A DNA stretch of 64,000 bases from Roseinatronobacter sp052379845 (GTDB lineage: Bacteria; Pseudomonadota; Alphaproteobacteria; Rhodobacterales; Rhodobacteraceae): NCBI GenBank assembly GCA_052379845.1, contig JBQTCF010000005.1; one strand, 5' to 3'. This document shows positions 1 to 8,950 of this stretch, piece after piece. Each line of letters starts with the position of its first letter. Positions within the stretch are counted from its first letter, which is position 1. The notes beneath the pieces were generated by a model, which had not been told where the DNA came from, did no database searches, and saw only the letters and a program-made list of their open reading frames with translations. Position numbers and translations under genes: made by a program.

Positions 1-133
1 GATTGGGTGGCGTGAATACGAATGAACGTGATACATGATGAGGAGGACATATTGCGCCAAGCGTCCCAGACCGAGCACACCCCAAACACACCACACGGCC
101 CTGCGTTGGTATGGGGCGCTGGCCCTATGGCTC
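1..133. other. Window edge, no gene supported
   Basis: This stretch lies beyond the stop codon of the last gene of the minus-strand chemotaxis operon. Several overlapping plus-strand frames are open here, and an AGGAGG occurs near position 41. The translations have no recognisable domain and run antisense into the downstream chemotaxis gene, so no gene is called. Confidence 0.4.
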
Positions 134-529
134 TCAACCCCAAATCTCTCCGGCGGTGGTGTTGTCCGGAACCGTATCGGATATGGTTTTATCCCCGAGG
201 CGGCGGGACTGTTCCTGCATCCGCAATGCTGCCGCCGCTTCCGAGGGGCAGCACGTTCCCGCAACGTCAATTGTTTCTACAAGTCCTGTAAGAAAGTCGG
301 CCAGTCCTTCCAGTCCTTGCCGAAGCAAGTCTGCATTTTGCAATCCTCGCGCATCCGTTTGACTGTATCGCGCAAGTATAACGCCAATTGTATCATCCAG
401 ATGCGCAGCTTCTTGCGATAATAGCCTGGCTTCATTTGCCGCGCGCAGCAAACCTTCAGAAAACGGGACACGGGGCTTGTCCGCAGTGTCCCTGTCGAAT
501 GCATCCGCACGGGTTTGATGCAGTGTCAT
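134..529 (-). CDS. Orphan helical protein of the chemotaxis operon
   Basis: A 131-residue protein I do not recognise. Its start codon overlaps the stop of the preceding cheY-like gene (ATGA), so it is the last, translationally coupled gene of the che operon. The sequence is soluble, without signal peptide or membrane segment. It is predicted mainly helical and charged, with a central stretch rich in Leu, Ala, Glu and Gln (about residues 25-90) and a polar C-terminus. Position suggests a job linked to the second response regulator, for example as phosphatase, adaptor or output partner, but no CheZ-type LxxQDxT motif is visible. The function is inference from context only. Confidence 0.6.
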   Translation of the reverse strand: MTLHQTRADAFDRDTADKPRVPFSEGLLRAANEARLLSQEAAHLDDTIGVILARYSQTDARGLQNADLLRQGLEGLADFLTGLVETIDVAGTCCPSEAAAALRMQEQSRRLGDKTISDTVPDNTTAGEIWG

Positions 530-915
530 TGCAATTTACCTGTGACGGATTCGATGCATCGCAGCAGCGCTTCCTTGGTGAATGGCTTTGTCAAAAAGTT
601 GTTCATTCCGGCGCGCTGACCGCGTTCCAGCAGGGCCCGATCCGCCTTTCCGGTGATCAGAATAAACCCCATACGGTGCGTCGATTTATTGGAGCGCAGC
701 GCTTCAAGTAGGCTGATGCCGTCCATTCCGGGCATGTTATAATCAGAAATGACCAGATGCACCGGGGATGCCACCAGCCGTTTCAGCGCACTTTCCCCGT
801 TTGCTTCGTATTGGACATTTGATATTCCGGCCCAGTCAAGCGCCTGTTCAATAAGTCCGCGACTTACAGACATATCGTCAACAACCATGACGTGAAGCTG
901 AGATTTTAACAGCAT
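526..915 (-). CDS. CheY-like single-domain response regulator 2
   Basis: A 129-residue stand-alone receiver domain. The acidic pair is at D13-D14 (VVDD), the phosphoacceptor is D58 (ISDYNMPGMDG), the conserved Thr lies in LITGKAD and the Lys in TKPF. All residues needed for phosphorylation by CheA and for the Thr/Tyr switch region are present. It is the second CheY of this operon. In alphaproteobacteria with several CheYs, one usually binds the flagellar switch and another drains phosphate; which role this copy plays cannot be read from sequence. It lies 23 bases downstream of cheR and is coupled to the following orphan gene. Confidence 0.9.
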   Translation of the reverse strand: MLLKSQLHVMVVDDMSVSRGLIEQALDWAGISNVQYEANGESALKRLVASPVHLVISDYNMPGMDGISLLEALRSNKSTHRMGFILITGKADRALLERGQRAGMNNFLTKPFTKEALLRCIESVTGKLQ

Positions 916-938
916 AAGTTTATCCTTCGTGAAGCATA

Positions 939-1793
939 TTACCGCAATGTGTCGGAGGCGGCCTTGATATAGTGGGTTGGCCCAACCAGGCGAAACGCAG
1001 CGCTTGCCGGCCCATCCAGACGCTCTGAATGGCCGATGAATAAATGCCCATCAGCGTTCAGTTGGGTTGCGAACCGTTGCCAGAGCATCCTCCGCGCGTT
1101 CCCGTCGAAGTAGATCACCACGTTGCGACAGAATATCACGTCAAATTGGCCCGAGAACGGCCAGTCCTTGTGTAAATTCAGTTCGGCAAAACGCATCATG
1201 TCGCGCAAGGCGGGGCGGACTTCATAGGTGCCGCCCGAGCGTGTAAAATGTTTGCTCAGCTTTGCTGGGTCAAGGCCCTGAACGGCATCTTCACTGAATA
1301 TCCCGGCCTCTGCCTTTGCAACCATGACAGGGTCGATGTCGGTCGCAAGGACAAGCAGATCGTATCGCGAGACATCCGGGAACGCTTCTAGGACCGAGAT
1401 TGCCATCGAATACGGTTCTTCCCCGGAAGAACATGCCGCAGACCATAGCCGCACCCTTCCGCCCTTGCGTGCTGCGTCAATTAGCGGTGGCAAAACCTGG
1501 AGTGTCAGGGCGTCAAAATGGTGGTCTTCCCTGAAGAAAGCCGTCACATTGGTTGTCACAGCTGACAGCATATGTCGCCGCTCCTCGCCCCCCTCGGGGC
1601 TGCCCAGAAGGGCGCAGTAGGCGCCGTATTCTGACAGGCCCAACACCCGAAGGCGCCGATTCAACCGCGCCATTAAAAGCCCGCGCTTCGCCTCGGTGAG
1701 CACGATCCCGGAATCTTCGTGCACGATTTTTGCAAGCCGACTGAACTGCTCAGTTGTAAGGGAGGGAGGCGATTCAACCAGCATAAGGTTCAC
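939..1793 (-). CDS. cheR: Chemotaxis protein methyltransferase CheR
   Basis: SAM-dependent O-methyltransferase that methylates glutamates of chemoreceptors. It has 284 residues, the usual size. The N-terminal helical domain (about 15-75) precedes the TNVTAFFRE motif (81-89) and the SAM-binding motif around 117-130 (WSAACSSGEEPYS). A later FCRNVVIYF segment is also typical of the family. Its start overlaps the stop of cheW by four bases, so translation is coupled. With CheB encoded divergently, the locus holds the full adaptation pair. No C-terminal TPR extension is present. Confidence 0.95.
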   Translation of the reverse strand: MNLMLVESPPSLTTEQFSRLAKIVHEDSGIVLTEAKRGLLMARLNRRLRVLGLSEYGAYCALLGSPEGGEERRHMLSAVTTNVTAFFREDHHFDALTLQVLPPLIDAARKGGRVRLWSAACSSGEEPYSMAISVLEAFPDVSRYDLLVLATDIDPVMVAKAEAGIFSEDAVQGLDPAKLSKHFTRSGGTYEVRPALRDMMRFAELNLHKDWPFSGQFDVIFCRNVVIYFDGNARRMLWQRFATQLNADGHLFIGHSERLDGPASAAFRLVGPTHYIKAASDTLR

Positions 1794-2260
1794 GCTGAAA
1801 CAAGCTGCGGCGCCGGCAGCAGTTGTGCCAGATCGATTTTGCGCAGGATGCGGCCGTCATCGAAGGTGATCATTCCGGTTATGAATTCCCGCGAGGGATC
1901 AGAAGCAATGTCGGGAACAGCCTGAATATTCTCGTCATTTATGGTGACAATATCGGACACAAGGTCCGCCAAAAGCCCGACGATACGGCCTTCGTGAAAG
2001 GCGATTATGACGACGTGGCGCTGCGACGGCTGCGACGGACCAAACCCTAACCGCGCCGAAAGGTCGACAACAGTTACGACAGACCCACGCAGGTTTATAA
2101 CGCCCTTCACATAGCTTGGGGCATGAGGCAGGACAGTGGCAGGCGCCCATCCACGAATTTCGCGTACCAGGCTGATATCTATACAAAAATCCTGTTCTGC
2201 GAGTTTGAATGCGACAACATCTTTTTTGCCGGCGGAATTGTGAGACATGGTTTCTAGCAT
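1790..2260 (-). CDS. cheW: Chemotaxis adaptor CheW
   Basis: Couples receptors to the CheA kinase. The 156-residue protein is a single CheW/SH3-like domain, with the typical motifs VREIRGW, YVKGVINLRGSVVTVVDL and GLLADLVSDI. It follows cheA by four bases and overlaps cheR. The called start at 2260 gives a short leader; an in-frame ATG four codons later (2248) is also possible, and neither has a clear ribosome site. Function is secure from family and position. Confidence 0.94.
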   Translation of the reverse strand: MLETMSHNSAGKKDVVAFKLAEQDFCIDISLVREIRGWAPATVLPHAPSYVKGVINLRGSVVTVVDLSARLGFGPSQPSQRHVVIIAFHEGRIVGLLADLVSDIVTINDENIQAVPDIASDPSREFITGMITFDDGRILRKIDLAQLLPAPQLVSA

Positions 2261-2264
2261 TGCG

Positions 2265-4376
2265 TCACCCGTTTGCTGCGAAGGCCATTGCAGAGCGACC
2301 TTGCTCGGACAATGAGGAGAGTACGATTTCTTCAGGGTCGATGATCAGGGCGATTTTTCCATCGCCCAGAATTGTTGCGGCAGATACGCCCGGCACGCGA
2401 CCATAATTTTCTTCCAGACTTTTGATGACAACCTGGCGCTGGTCAAAAATCCCGTCAACATGCAAGGCGGCCCGTTTGTGGCTGTCAGTTTCAACAACGA
2501 TCAAAACGCCGTCATCAAGGGGTGCGGGCGCATCACGAAGCCCGAAAGAGCACGCCAGGTCGATGATCGGGATCAGTTCCCCCCGGTTTGACAGGACGCG
2601 CCCGTGTTTGCCAATCCCGTGCAAGGTTGCGGAGGTCGGGCGCAAGGTTTCCTGAACCGCGGTTATCGGCAAAACCATTGTCTGGTCGCGCAACTGGATC
2701 AGCATCCCTTCAAGCACAGCCAATGTCAGGGGTAAGGCAATCGAAAAAGTTGTTCCTTCGCCTTCTTTTGACTGGATCATCACACGGCCGCCAAGCGCCA
2801 TGATTTCACGGCGGACAACATCTAGGCCAACCCCGCGCCCCGATAGCGCAGAAACTTCATCCTTGGAGGAAAAGCCGGGCAGGAACAGAAGAGAGTCTAT
2901 TTCATTTGAAGACAGCGTTGCTCCTTGTGGAATAAGCCCGCGTTCCTCGGCAATGCGGCGGACCCTTTCGCGGTCGATCCCGCCCCCGTCATCAGAAACT
3001 TCGATCTGAACGCGCCCTGATCTGTGTGCTGCGGACAGGGTAATTGTGCCTTCCTGAGGTTTGCCGCGGCGCTGTCTTGTGACGGCGTCTTCAAGCCCGT
3101 GATCGATCGAGTTTCTGATCATATGCGTCAACGGATCGATCAGTCGTTCAATCATTGTCTTGTCGACTTCGGTGTTCTCTCCCAACGTGTCCAGACGAAC
3201 TTTTTTGCCGGTCGCGTCTGCGGCCTCTCTCAGGATGCGATGCATCCGCTGAAATACCAGCTTCAGGGGTTGCGCCCTTATGGACATAACGCTTTCCTGA
3301 ATGTCCCCCGCAAGTTGGCGTATGCCTTCAAGTGCGGTCACCACGTCGGGATCTTCGGTAAATCCAGCTGTTTCAATCACCTGGTAGAGCATGGCTTCTT
3401 TGATCACCAACTCACCGATCATGTTCATCAGTTTGTCCACGCGGTCCAGACTGACCCGTATTGTCGCGGCTTGCCCTGTGGCTTGACCGGACTTGGCGGC
3501 GCTGGCGTCTGTGGGTGCTGCTGCCTTGCTGGTCTCGTCAATGTCAGGCAGGGCAATATCAGCGCTTGGCGCGCGCGAGGCCGGTATTTCGGGCAAGACA
3601 GTGCTGTCCTCTGGGACGGCCTGCGCAACATTATCGGAAACCTCATGAATATCGAGCTGGCAGCAATCCACAACAAATTCGAATATCTGGTGAATGTCCG
3701 CGACTGGCGCGGTCGTGGCAAGTTCGATCTCCCAACTCAATCGAGTGTCATCTTGCGACCATACCGAGAGTTTGGGAACATTTGTGGCATTTAACTTCAC
3801 GGTTGCATCGCCAAGTTGGGTCAAGGCGTGGATAAGGGCCGCAGGGTCATTGCCAGTCCGGTACATTTCCGGGTCAGGCATCATGACGATCTTGTATGTC
3901 CTGATCGCAGGTTCCTCCGCTATGGGGGAGAAATCAAGCGTCAGAGGGGTGAACTCCATCGCGAGCGCGTCATCTTCCGCGTCGTCGACCTCGTCACCGA
4001 TCAATCGATCCAGATCGCCAAGAAGTTCATCCATACGCCCCGTGTCAGCTGGAGAGGATTGACGCGCGGCGGAAACAAGATCGGTCAACAGGTCGGAGGA
4101 TCGGTGCAGGACCGTCATCACGTCCTCATCTGCAGTCAGCTTGTCCGAGCGCAGCAGATCCAGCACTGTCTCAAAACGATGCGCAAAGGTCACGAGGTCC
4201 GACAGGCCGAAAGCAGCAGCCGCGCCTTTCATGGAGTGCACCGCCCGGAATACAGAGTGAACTGTTTCTTTTTCGTGATCTGGCGCTTCCATCGCGCGCA
4301 ATCCGGTTGCCAGGCTGTCAAGCAGCTCGTCACACTCGACAAAAAACATTTCGAGGAATTCGTCCATATCCGGCAT
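2265..4376 (-). CDS. cheA: Chemotaxis sensor kinase CheA
   Basis: Histidine kinase of the chemoreceptor array, 703 residues. Domains in order are: Hpt/P1 (about 1-105) with phosphorylatable H47 in AVHSMKGAA; a P2-like regulator-binding region (about 158-255); a Pro/Ala-rich linker; the dimerisation domain (about 305-370); the HATPase domain with N box (HMIRNSIDHGLE, about 418-429), G1 box SDDGGGID and G2 box GRGVGLDVV; and a C-terminal CheW-like P5 domain (about 555-690). All catalytic motifs are intact. It is followed by cheW with a four-base gap and preceded closely by cheY. Confidence 0.96.
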   Translation of the reverse strand: MPDMDEFLEMFFVECDELLDSLATGLRAMEAPDHEKETVHSVFRAVHSMKGAAAAFGLSDLVTFAHRFETVLDLLRSDKLTADEDVMTVLHRSSDLLTDLVSAARQSSPADTGRMDELLGDLDRLIGDEVDDAEDDALAMEFTPLTLDFSPIAEEPAIRTYKIVMMPDPEMYRTGNDPAALIHALTQLGDATVKLNATNVPKLSVWSQDDTRLSWEIELATTAPVADIHQIFEFVVDCCQLDIHEVSDNVAQAVPEDSTVLPEIPASRAPSADIALPDIDETSKAAAPTDASAAKSGQATGQAATIRVSLDRVDKLMNMIGELVIKEAMLYQVIETAGFTEDPDVVTALEGIRQLAGDIQESVMSIRAQPLKLVFQRMHRILREAADATGKKVRLDTLGENTEVDKTMIERLIDPLTHMIRNSIDHGLEDAVTRQRRGKPQEGTITLSAAHRSGRVQIEVSDDGGGIDRERVRRIAEERGLIPQGATLSSNEIDSLLFLPGFSSKDEVSALSGRGVGLDVVRREIMALGGRVMIQSKEGEGTTFSIALPLTLAVLEGMLIQLRDQTMVLPITAVQETLRPTSATLHGIGKHGRVLSNRGELIPIIDLACSFGLRDAPAPLDDGVLIVVETDSHKRAALHVDGIFDQRQVVIKSLEENYGRVPGVSAATILGDGKIALIIDPEEIVLSSLSEQGRSAMAFAANG

Positions 4377-4381
4377 TGAAT

Positions 4382-4750
4382 TTACCTTCCCAAGACCCGA
4401 GAGATAACCGCAATCAAGCGCTCATCGTCGAATGGTTTTACAATCCAGCCGGTTGCCCCGGCATTGCGGGCGCGTGTTTTCAGTTCCGCACTGCTTTCTG
4501 TCGTGAGCACAAGTATCGGTATGCTGGAGTAGTTGCCTGTGGCGCGCACCGTTTCGATCAGGCCAAACCCGTCCATCTTTGGCATGTTTATATCTGTTAT
4601 AATAAGGTCGGGGTTCGCATCGGTCAGCGTGCCAACGCCCTCAACACCGTCTGATGCAAGGAAAACTTCAAATCCTGCCTTGCGCAGGACATCTGCCACG
4701 AGTCCGCGGATGGTCGGGGAATCGTCAACAGCCAGAATACGCGCGGTCAT
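4382..4750 (-). CDS. cheY: CheY-like response regulator 1
   Basis: A 122-residue single receiver domain. It shows D9-D10, phosphoacceptor D53 (ITDINMPKMDG), the Thr of VLTTES and the Lys of VKPFDD, so all phosphotransfer residues are intact. Its start overlaps the end of the STAS-domain gene (ATGA), and cheA begins five bases after its stop. This one lies immediately upstream of cheA, a common place for CheY in alphaproteobacterial che operons. It is either the motor-binding regulator or a phosphate sink. Confidence 0.92.
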   Translation of the reverse strand: MTARILAVDDSPTIRGLVADVLRKAGFEVFLASDGVEGVGTLTDANPDLIITDINMPKMDGFGLIETVRATGNYSSIPILVLTTESSAELKTRARNAGATGWIVKPFDDERLIAVISRVLGR

Positions 4751-5022
4751 TTTGGGACCTCCACTCTCAATGTTTGGGGGTCGACATCCAGTATTTCAAA
4801 AACCCTAAGGATTGATGACGACAAATTGCTTATTTCAAATCGTATGCAGTCTTCTTGCCATTGGCGATGCGCGGCGATCAGCATCTCCAGCCCGGCCCCG
4901 CCCAGCCGGGTTAGATTGCGTGCATCAAGGTTCACGTCCTCCCCCAATCTGTCCAGAAGTTGGGTGGCGACAATCTGCGCACCTCTCTGATCGAGGACTT
5001 CCGGCAGTTTCAGTTCTGGCAT
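4747..5022 (-). CDS. STAS-domain protein heading the che operon
   Basis: A 91-residue protein resembling single STAS (anti-sigma-factor-antagonist-like) domains found at the head of alphaproteobacterial chemotaxis operons. The core pattern LDARNLTRLGGAGLEMLIAA matches the STAS nucleotide or phosphorylation loop, but with Gly/Ala where the phosphorylatable Ser usually sits, so regulation by a Ser kinase is doubtful. The reading frame is open further upstream. The start at 5022 is chosen because a GGGGGT ribosome site lies just before it and the upstream residues look non-homologous. It is the first gene of the minus-strand operon. Confidence 0.78.
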   Translation of the reverse strand: MPELKLPEVLDQRGAQIVATQLLDRLGEDVNLDARNLTRLGGAGLEMLIAAHRQWQEDCIRFEISNLSSSILRVFEILDVDPQTLRVEVPK

Positions 5023-5232
5023 GACACCCCCTTTTCGCACATCATCGTGATTGTCCGGCATATCCCGCCTTCTCGATCCAAGATTACCGGCTTTCGTTGA
5101 AACTAGGGGTAACACTGCTCCCTTAAGAATTGGTTTCGCGCCAAACGCTTCTTTTGTTAAATCGGACGGTGGATGCACAGAGTTTCTTAAGCAGTGTGGA
5201 TTACCTTGTCCTCATTGCTGAAGGAGTCTGAT

Positions 5233-6237
5233 GTGACTGATCCGGTTATTCTTATTGCGGACCCGAATCGCGCCCGTCGCAAAATGCTGATGGCGATATG
5301 TGCGGAGATGGGGATTGATGCTGTCATCGATGCCGGCACGCTGGGCGAAATTTATCAATGTGCTGAACAGCATATGCCCAAACGTGTGGCTGTTTCCGTT
5401 GAGTTTGTGAAAACACACGAATTCGATGCCGTGCTTGACATGCTGAATATTATTTCAGCCGAATTGCTGATTTATGGGGACGGGCCCGCCGCAATGTCCG
5501 ATCAGGTGTTCCGGCTCGGGGGGCGCGAATCGGCGCAGCGCCTCGTCACTTTGTTGTCAGCTGGCCTGACTGGAATGCGGCGGGTGCCTGTGGCCAGCCG
5601 CGACATGAATGCCATCGCCAGCCCGAATGCCGCGCCAGTGAACCGGTTGATCATGATCGGGGCATCGACAGGCGGCATTACAGCCCTTGAAACGATTCTC
5701 TCCGCCTTCCCGCAGGACTGTCCGCCAACGCTGGTTGTGCAGCATTTGCGCCCGGGCTTCGCCGAAGGGCTGATTCGGCGGCTGGATGAAACTGTTCGCC
5801 CGAAGGTTGTGATTGCGGAGAACGGCGTGCCGCTGCGTATGGGCACAGTGTATGTTGCCGCGGGCAGTGACCGCCATCTTGGCCTGATCCAGCGTGGGGG
5901 CCTGATGACCCGGCTTATCGATTCGGCGCCCGTATCAGGGCACTGCCCGTCAGTCGATGTTCTGTTCGAGCAGGGCGCGCAGATTGCAGGCAGGGTTTCG
6001 ATAAATGCGGCAATCCTGACAGGAATGGGGGCGGATGGTGCCGCCGGGATGCGCAGCCTGCGCGCGGCTGGTGCCTATACTGTTGCTCAGGACAGGGGCA
6101 GTTCTGTGGTTTGGGGCATGCCCCGCGTTGCCGTCGAAATGGGGGGCGTGGTTGATGTGCTGCCCTTGGCGTTCATCGCGAAGGCATTGCTGCGCGACCA
6201 GTCGCGCGCCGCATATCGACAAGGCAGGGCAATGTAA
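5233..6237 (+). CDS. cheB: Chemotaxis methylesterase CheB with degenerate receiver
   Basis: Protein-glutamate methylesterase/deamidase of chemoreceptors. The GTG start at 5233 follows AAGGAG with six-base spacing, giving 334 residues. The C-terminal esterase domain has the full triad: Ser in IGASTGG, His in VVQHLRPGF and Asp in TGMGADGA. The N-terminal region has receiver-like length and opens with ILIADPNRAR. It lacks the acidic pair and has no phosphoacceptor Asp where one is expected (RVAVSVEF), so control by CheA phosphorylation looks lost. It is divergent from the che operon across about 210 bases and overlaps cheD by one base (TAATG). Confidence 0.92.
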   Translation: MTDPVILIADPNRARRKMLMAICAEMGIDAVIDAGTLGEIYQCAEQHMPKRVAVSVEFVKTHEFDAVLDMLNIISAELLIYGDGPAAMSDQVFRLGGRESAQRLVTLLSAGLTGMRRVPVASRDMNAIASPNAAPVNRLIMIGASTGGITALETILSAFPQDCPPTLVVQHLRPGFAEGLIRRLDETVRPKVVIAENGVPLRMGTVYVAAGSDRHLGLIQRGGLMTRLIDSAPVSGHCPSVDVLFEQGAQIAGRVSINAAILTGMGADGAAGMRSLRAAGAYTVAQDRGSSVVWGMPRVAVEMGGVVDVLPLAFIAKALLRDQSRAAYRQGRAM

Positions 6238-6755
6238 TGACGGAAACGCAGAAAAAAATAATTCATATCGTTCAGGGTGAGCATCGTATCTCTGAGCAGT
6301 CAGATGTCATAATCACCACAGTTCTTGGGTCTTGCGTGGCGGCATGCATCTATGACCTGGAACGCGGGATCGGTGGCATGAACCACTTTTTGTTGCCGGA
6401 TTCGGCAGCCGGTTCAGGGGACATACGCTATGCTGCGGCTGCAATGGAAATGCTGATTAATGGCTTGCTACGGCAGGGTGCAGTCCGCAGCCGGATGCAG
6501 GCCAAGCTGTTTGGTGGCGCAAGAATGATGCCGTCCCTGCCCGATATTGGGCGGCGCAACGCGGATGCCGCGCAGCGCATCCTGCAAACTGACGGCATAC
6601 GTCTGGTGAACGGTGACTTATGCGGCAACGAGGCGCGGCGGGTCCGGTTCTGGCCGACCACCGGGCGCGTGCAGGTGCAACTTCTTGGGAATGATGCCCC
6701 TGTTCCCGTGGAACGGGCTGTGCGCCCTGCACTCGGCGAGGTTGAGCTGTTTTAA
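6237..6755 (+). CDS. cheD: Chemoreceptor glutamine deamidase CheD
   Basis: Deamidates receptor glutamines and, in other bacteria, partners with CheC. The 172-residue protein carries the family active site: Thr and Cys in TTVLGSCVAA and His in GGMNHFLLP. The ALFGGA-type segment appears as KLFGGARMMP. The start codon overlaps the cheB stop by one base, so the two adaptation enzymes are coupled. No CheC is encoded in this window. Confidence 0.94.
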   Translation: MTETQKKIIHIVQGEHRISEQSDVIITTVLGSCVAACIYDLERGIGGMNHFLLPDSAAGSGDIRYAAAAMEMLINGLLRQGAVRSRMQAKLFGGARMMPSLPDIGRRNADAAQRILQTDGIRLVNGDLCGNEARRVRFWPTTGRVQVQLLGNDAPVPVERAVRPALGEVELF

Positions 6756-6855
6756 GGGGGGGCGAGTGTTGCGTGATGTGGCAATAGTCGGTGTCGATAA
6801 GCACTCATTAACATGCCTTTGATATGCTGTCGTCAGATTGAAAAGGGGCGGAACA

Positions 6856-7194
6856 GTGCCGATACACACCGAAATGGTGATTCCCGTTGTAACCTTGGTG
6901 TTGGGGTTGCTCTCGCTAAGCGTCGTCCCTGCCCTTCCTCGGGCAGGGCATGGCGCGGCCGCGCTGCGGTTTCTCCCGACTGTGTCGCGCGCTGAAGTTC
7001 TGCGCGACATCACTGCGCTCGATCTGTCAATCGGCCATATTCGCGGGAACGGCTATCTGGTCGAACTTGATGCGACAGACCTGCCGGACCGGCTGAAAAC
7101 GGGCCTTGCCAGCCTTGTTTCTGAACCAGAAATCCAACTTGCAATACGGGCTGGAACATTCTGCATCGACCTGCCCCAAACGAAGGAAAACTAG
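6856..7194 (+). CDS. Small membrane-anchored or exported protein between cheD and an MCP
   Basis: About 112 residues, not recognised. The GTG start at 6856 is chosen because AGGGGCGGA precedes it. A hydrophobic segment near the N-terminus (MVIPVVTLVLGLLSLSVV) is a signal peptide or anchor. The remainder is a small acidic domain with the pattern LRDITALDLSIGHIRGNGYLVELDATDL. Its stop codon lies two bases before the MCP start, so the MCP ribosome site is inside this gene and the two are probably co-translated. A periplasmic partner of the following receptor is possible, but this is inference from position. Confidence 0.6.
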   Translation: MPIHTEMVIPVVTLVLGLLSLSVVPALPRAGHGAAALRFLPTVSRAEVLRDITALDLSIGHIRGNGYLVELDATDLPDRLKTGLASLVSEPEIQLAIRAGTFCIDLPQTKEN

Positions 7195-7196
7195 GA

Positions 7197-8849
7197 ATGG
7201 CGACGAATAACGGCACTCCGGAAATGTTGGTTGCGATCCGCAAGTATGGTGCCTTTGGAATTTGTTTGTTGCTTTGGGGCATGGTTCTTCAGGCGGCCCT
7301 TATTGGCTGGCTGCTTGATATACCCTCGACATATGTTGTTGTGTGCATGGCGGCTCTGGCCGGCATCGTGACGGTCGAGTATAAGCGAAATTCTTCTGGT
7401 GAAAGCGTTCAACTGACGTCTGCCGCTGCGCTGGCATTGGGCGTTGCCCTGCTGGTGTCGCAGTTTGCGGACCACCCTTGGCAGCCTGACATGCATATGC
7501 AGTTTTTCGCGGCTTTGGCAGTTCTTGGGATTTACTGCAACTGGCGTGCGATCGTGCTTTACACGGGGCTGGTCGCCATACACCACCTTTCGTTGACGGT
7601 TGTGCTTCCGTCCGCGGTATTGCCCGGCGGGACGGATATCGCCCGCATTCTGGTGCATGCAGCCATTCTTCTTGTCGAAGCTGTTGCGCTGGGGGTGATT
7701 GCCGAACTGGTCCGACGCGCGCTATACACCGCCGCGGAAGAGGCGTCGAATGCCAGAACCGCCAGCCATGAAGCGGAGTCGCTTCGCCTGCGTCAGGCAG
7801 AAATTGCCCGACAGGCAGCTGACGAAAAGGCAGCAGAGGCCGTACGTCAGGAACGTGTTGTGCGCGATCTGCAAGAAGGATTGTTGCGCCTGTCCGAAGG
7901 CAACCTGAAAGTTCCGATCGACAGCCCCGATGATGATCCGTTCCCCGCGGAATATGAGGGTATTCGGCAGGCATATAACCAGACTTTGCTTTTGCAAGAT
8001 GACCTCATGATACGTGTGGACCTGGTGGCCGGATCGGTCAGGTCGGAAGCAGTCGAGATTGAGCGTGCGGCCCAGCAGCTTTTCGATCGCGCCCAACAAC
8101 AGACCGCCAGTTTGCGCGATGGCCGCGAAGCCCTGCAGCGCGTCGTTGAACTTGTTGACTCCAGTCAGGCCGATTCGCGCAAGGCCACTGATGAAAGCCG
8201 TGAAAGTGAAAGCCAGGCGACAGCTGGGCGCAGCATCATGCAAGATGCGGTGGAAGCGATGCATGCAATCGAAGAAAGTTCCGAGCAGATTTCAAGAATC
8301 ATCGGTGTGATCGAAGATATCGCCTTCCAGACCAACCTCCTCGCCCTGAATGCAGGCGTAGAGGCGGCGCGCGCCGGTGATGCGGGGCGCGGGTTTGCTG
8401 TTGTTGCGGCGGAAGTGCGCGGTCTGGCTGAGCGCGCGTCCGCGTCGGCACGGGAAATCCGGGCGCTTATCGCGCAAGGGTCCAGCCATGTCAGCAACGG
8501 GGCCATGCTGGTCCGCCGCACGACGGACGCATTGTCAGGTATTGTTGAACGCGCCACCGAAGTGCGCCACCTTATGGATGGCATAAGCGCTGCGTCCGTG
8601 GACCAAGTGGCCGGGCTTCATCGTACAGCTACGGTTATTGATCAGGCCGAGTCCATAAACCTGCAGACCCAGGATGCCGCGCAGGATGCGCAGGCGGTTG
8701 CGGTCAGCATTGGCAAACAAGCTGATGAGCTGGTGGCAACCCTCCAGTCATACCTGACCGCACCGGATCGGATGGATTGGTCTGAAATCGGCCCTCCAGA
8801 CGAACTGATGACGCCCACCCCCCCAATTCGTTTTGCGAGAGGCGCGTGA
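7197..8849 (+). CDS. Methyl-accepting chemotaxis protein with multi-helix membrane sensor
   Basis: Chemoreceptor of 550 residues. Instead of two membrane helices around a periplasmic domain, the N-terminal ~175 residues form about six hydrophobic segments with very short loops. His-rich positions lie in and near the membrane (HHL near residue 126, further His at about 98 and 151). A linker with a HAMP-like LSEGNLKVPI segment follows, then the signalling hairpin tip IAFQTNLLALNAGVEAARAG. The absence of a periplasmic domain suggests sensing of a hydrophobic ligand, redox state or membrane energetics through the membrane module. No C-terminal CheR-tether pentapeptide is seen. Confidence 0.88.
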   Translation: MATNNGTPEMLVAIRKYGAFGICLLLWGMVLQAALIGWLLDIPSTYVVVCMAALAGIVTVEYKRNSSGESVQLTSAAALALGVALLVSQFADHPWQPDMHMQFFAALAVLGIYCNWRAIVLYTGLVAIHHLSLTVVLPSAVLPGGTDIARILVHAAILLVEAVALGVIAELVRRALYTAAEEASNARTASHEAESLRLRQAEIARQAADEKAAEAVRQERVVRDLQEGLLRLSEGNLKVPIDSPDDDPFPAEYEGIRQAYNQTLLLQDDLMIRVDLVAGSVRSEAVEIERAAQQLFDRAQQQTASLRDGREALQRVVELVDSSQADSRKATDESRESESQATAGRSIMQDAVEAMHAIEESSEQISRIIGVIEDIAFQTNLLALNAGVEAARAGDAGRGFAVVAAEVRGLAERASASAREIRALIAQGSSHVSNGAMLVRRTTDALSGIVERATEVRHLMDGISAASVDQVAGLHRTATVIDQAESINLQTQDAAQDAQAVAVSIGKQADELVATLQSYLTAPDRMDWSEIGPPDELMTPTPPIRFARGA

Positions 8850-8950
8850 TGACAAATCACGTCGGTTTCACCGCAGCGGTCCGACCGTGCCGATCATCCG
8901 ATCGGTCCCTGAAATTCATAAAACAACGAAGCTAAGTTCCGAGGGTAATC

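Noticed and set aside
22..421. Plus-strand frames at the left edge with an AGGAGG nearby
   Set aside because: They overlap the che-operon orphan in antisense and give unconvincing sequences with rare residues clustered.
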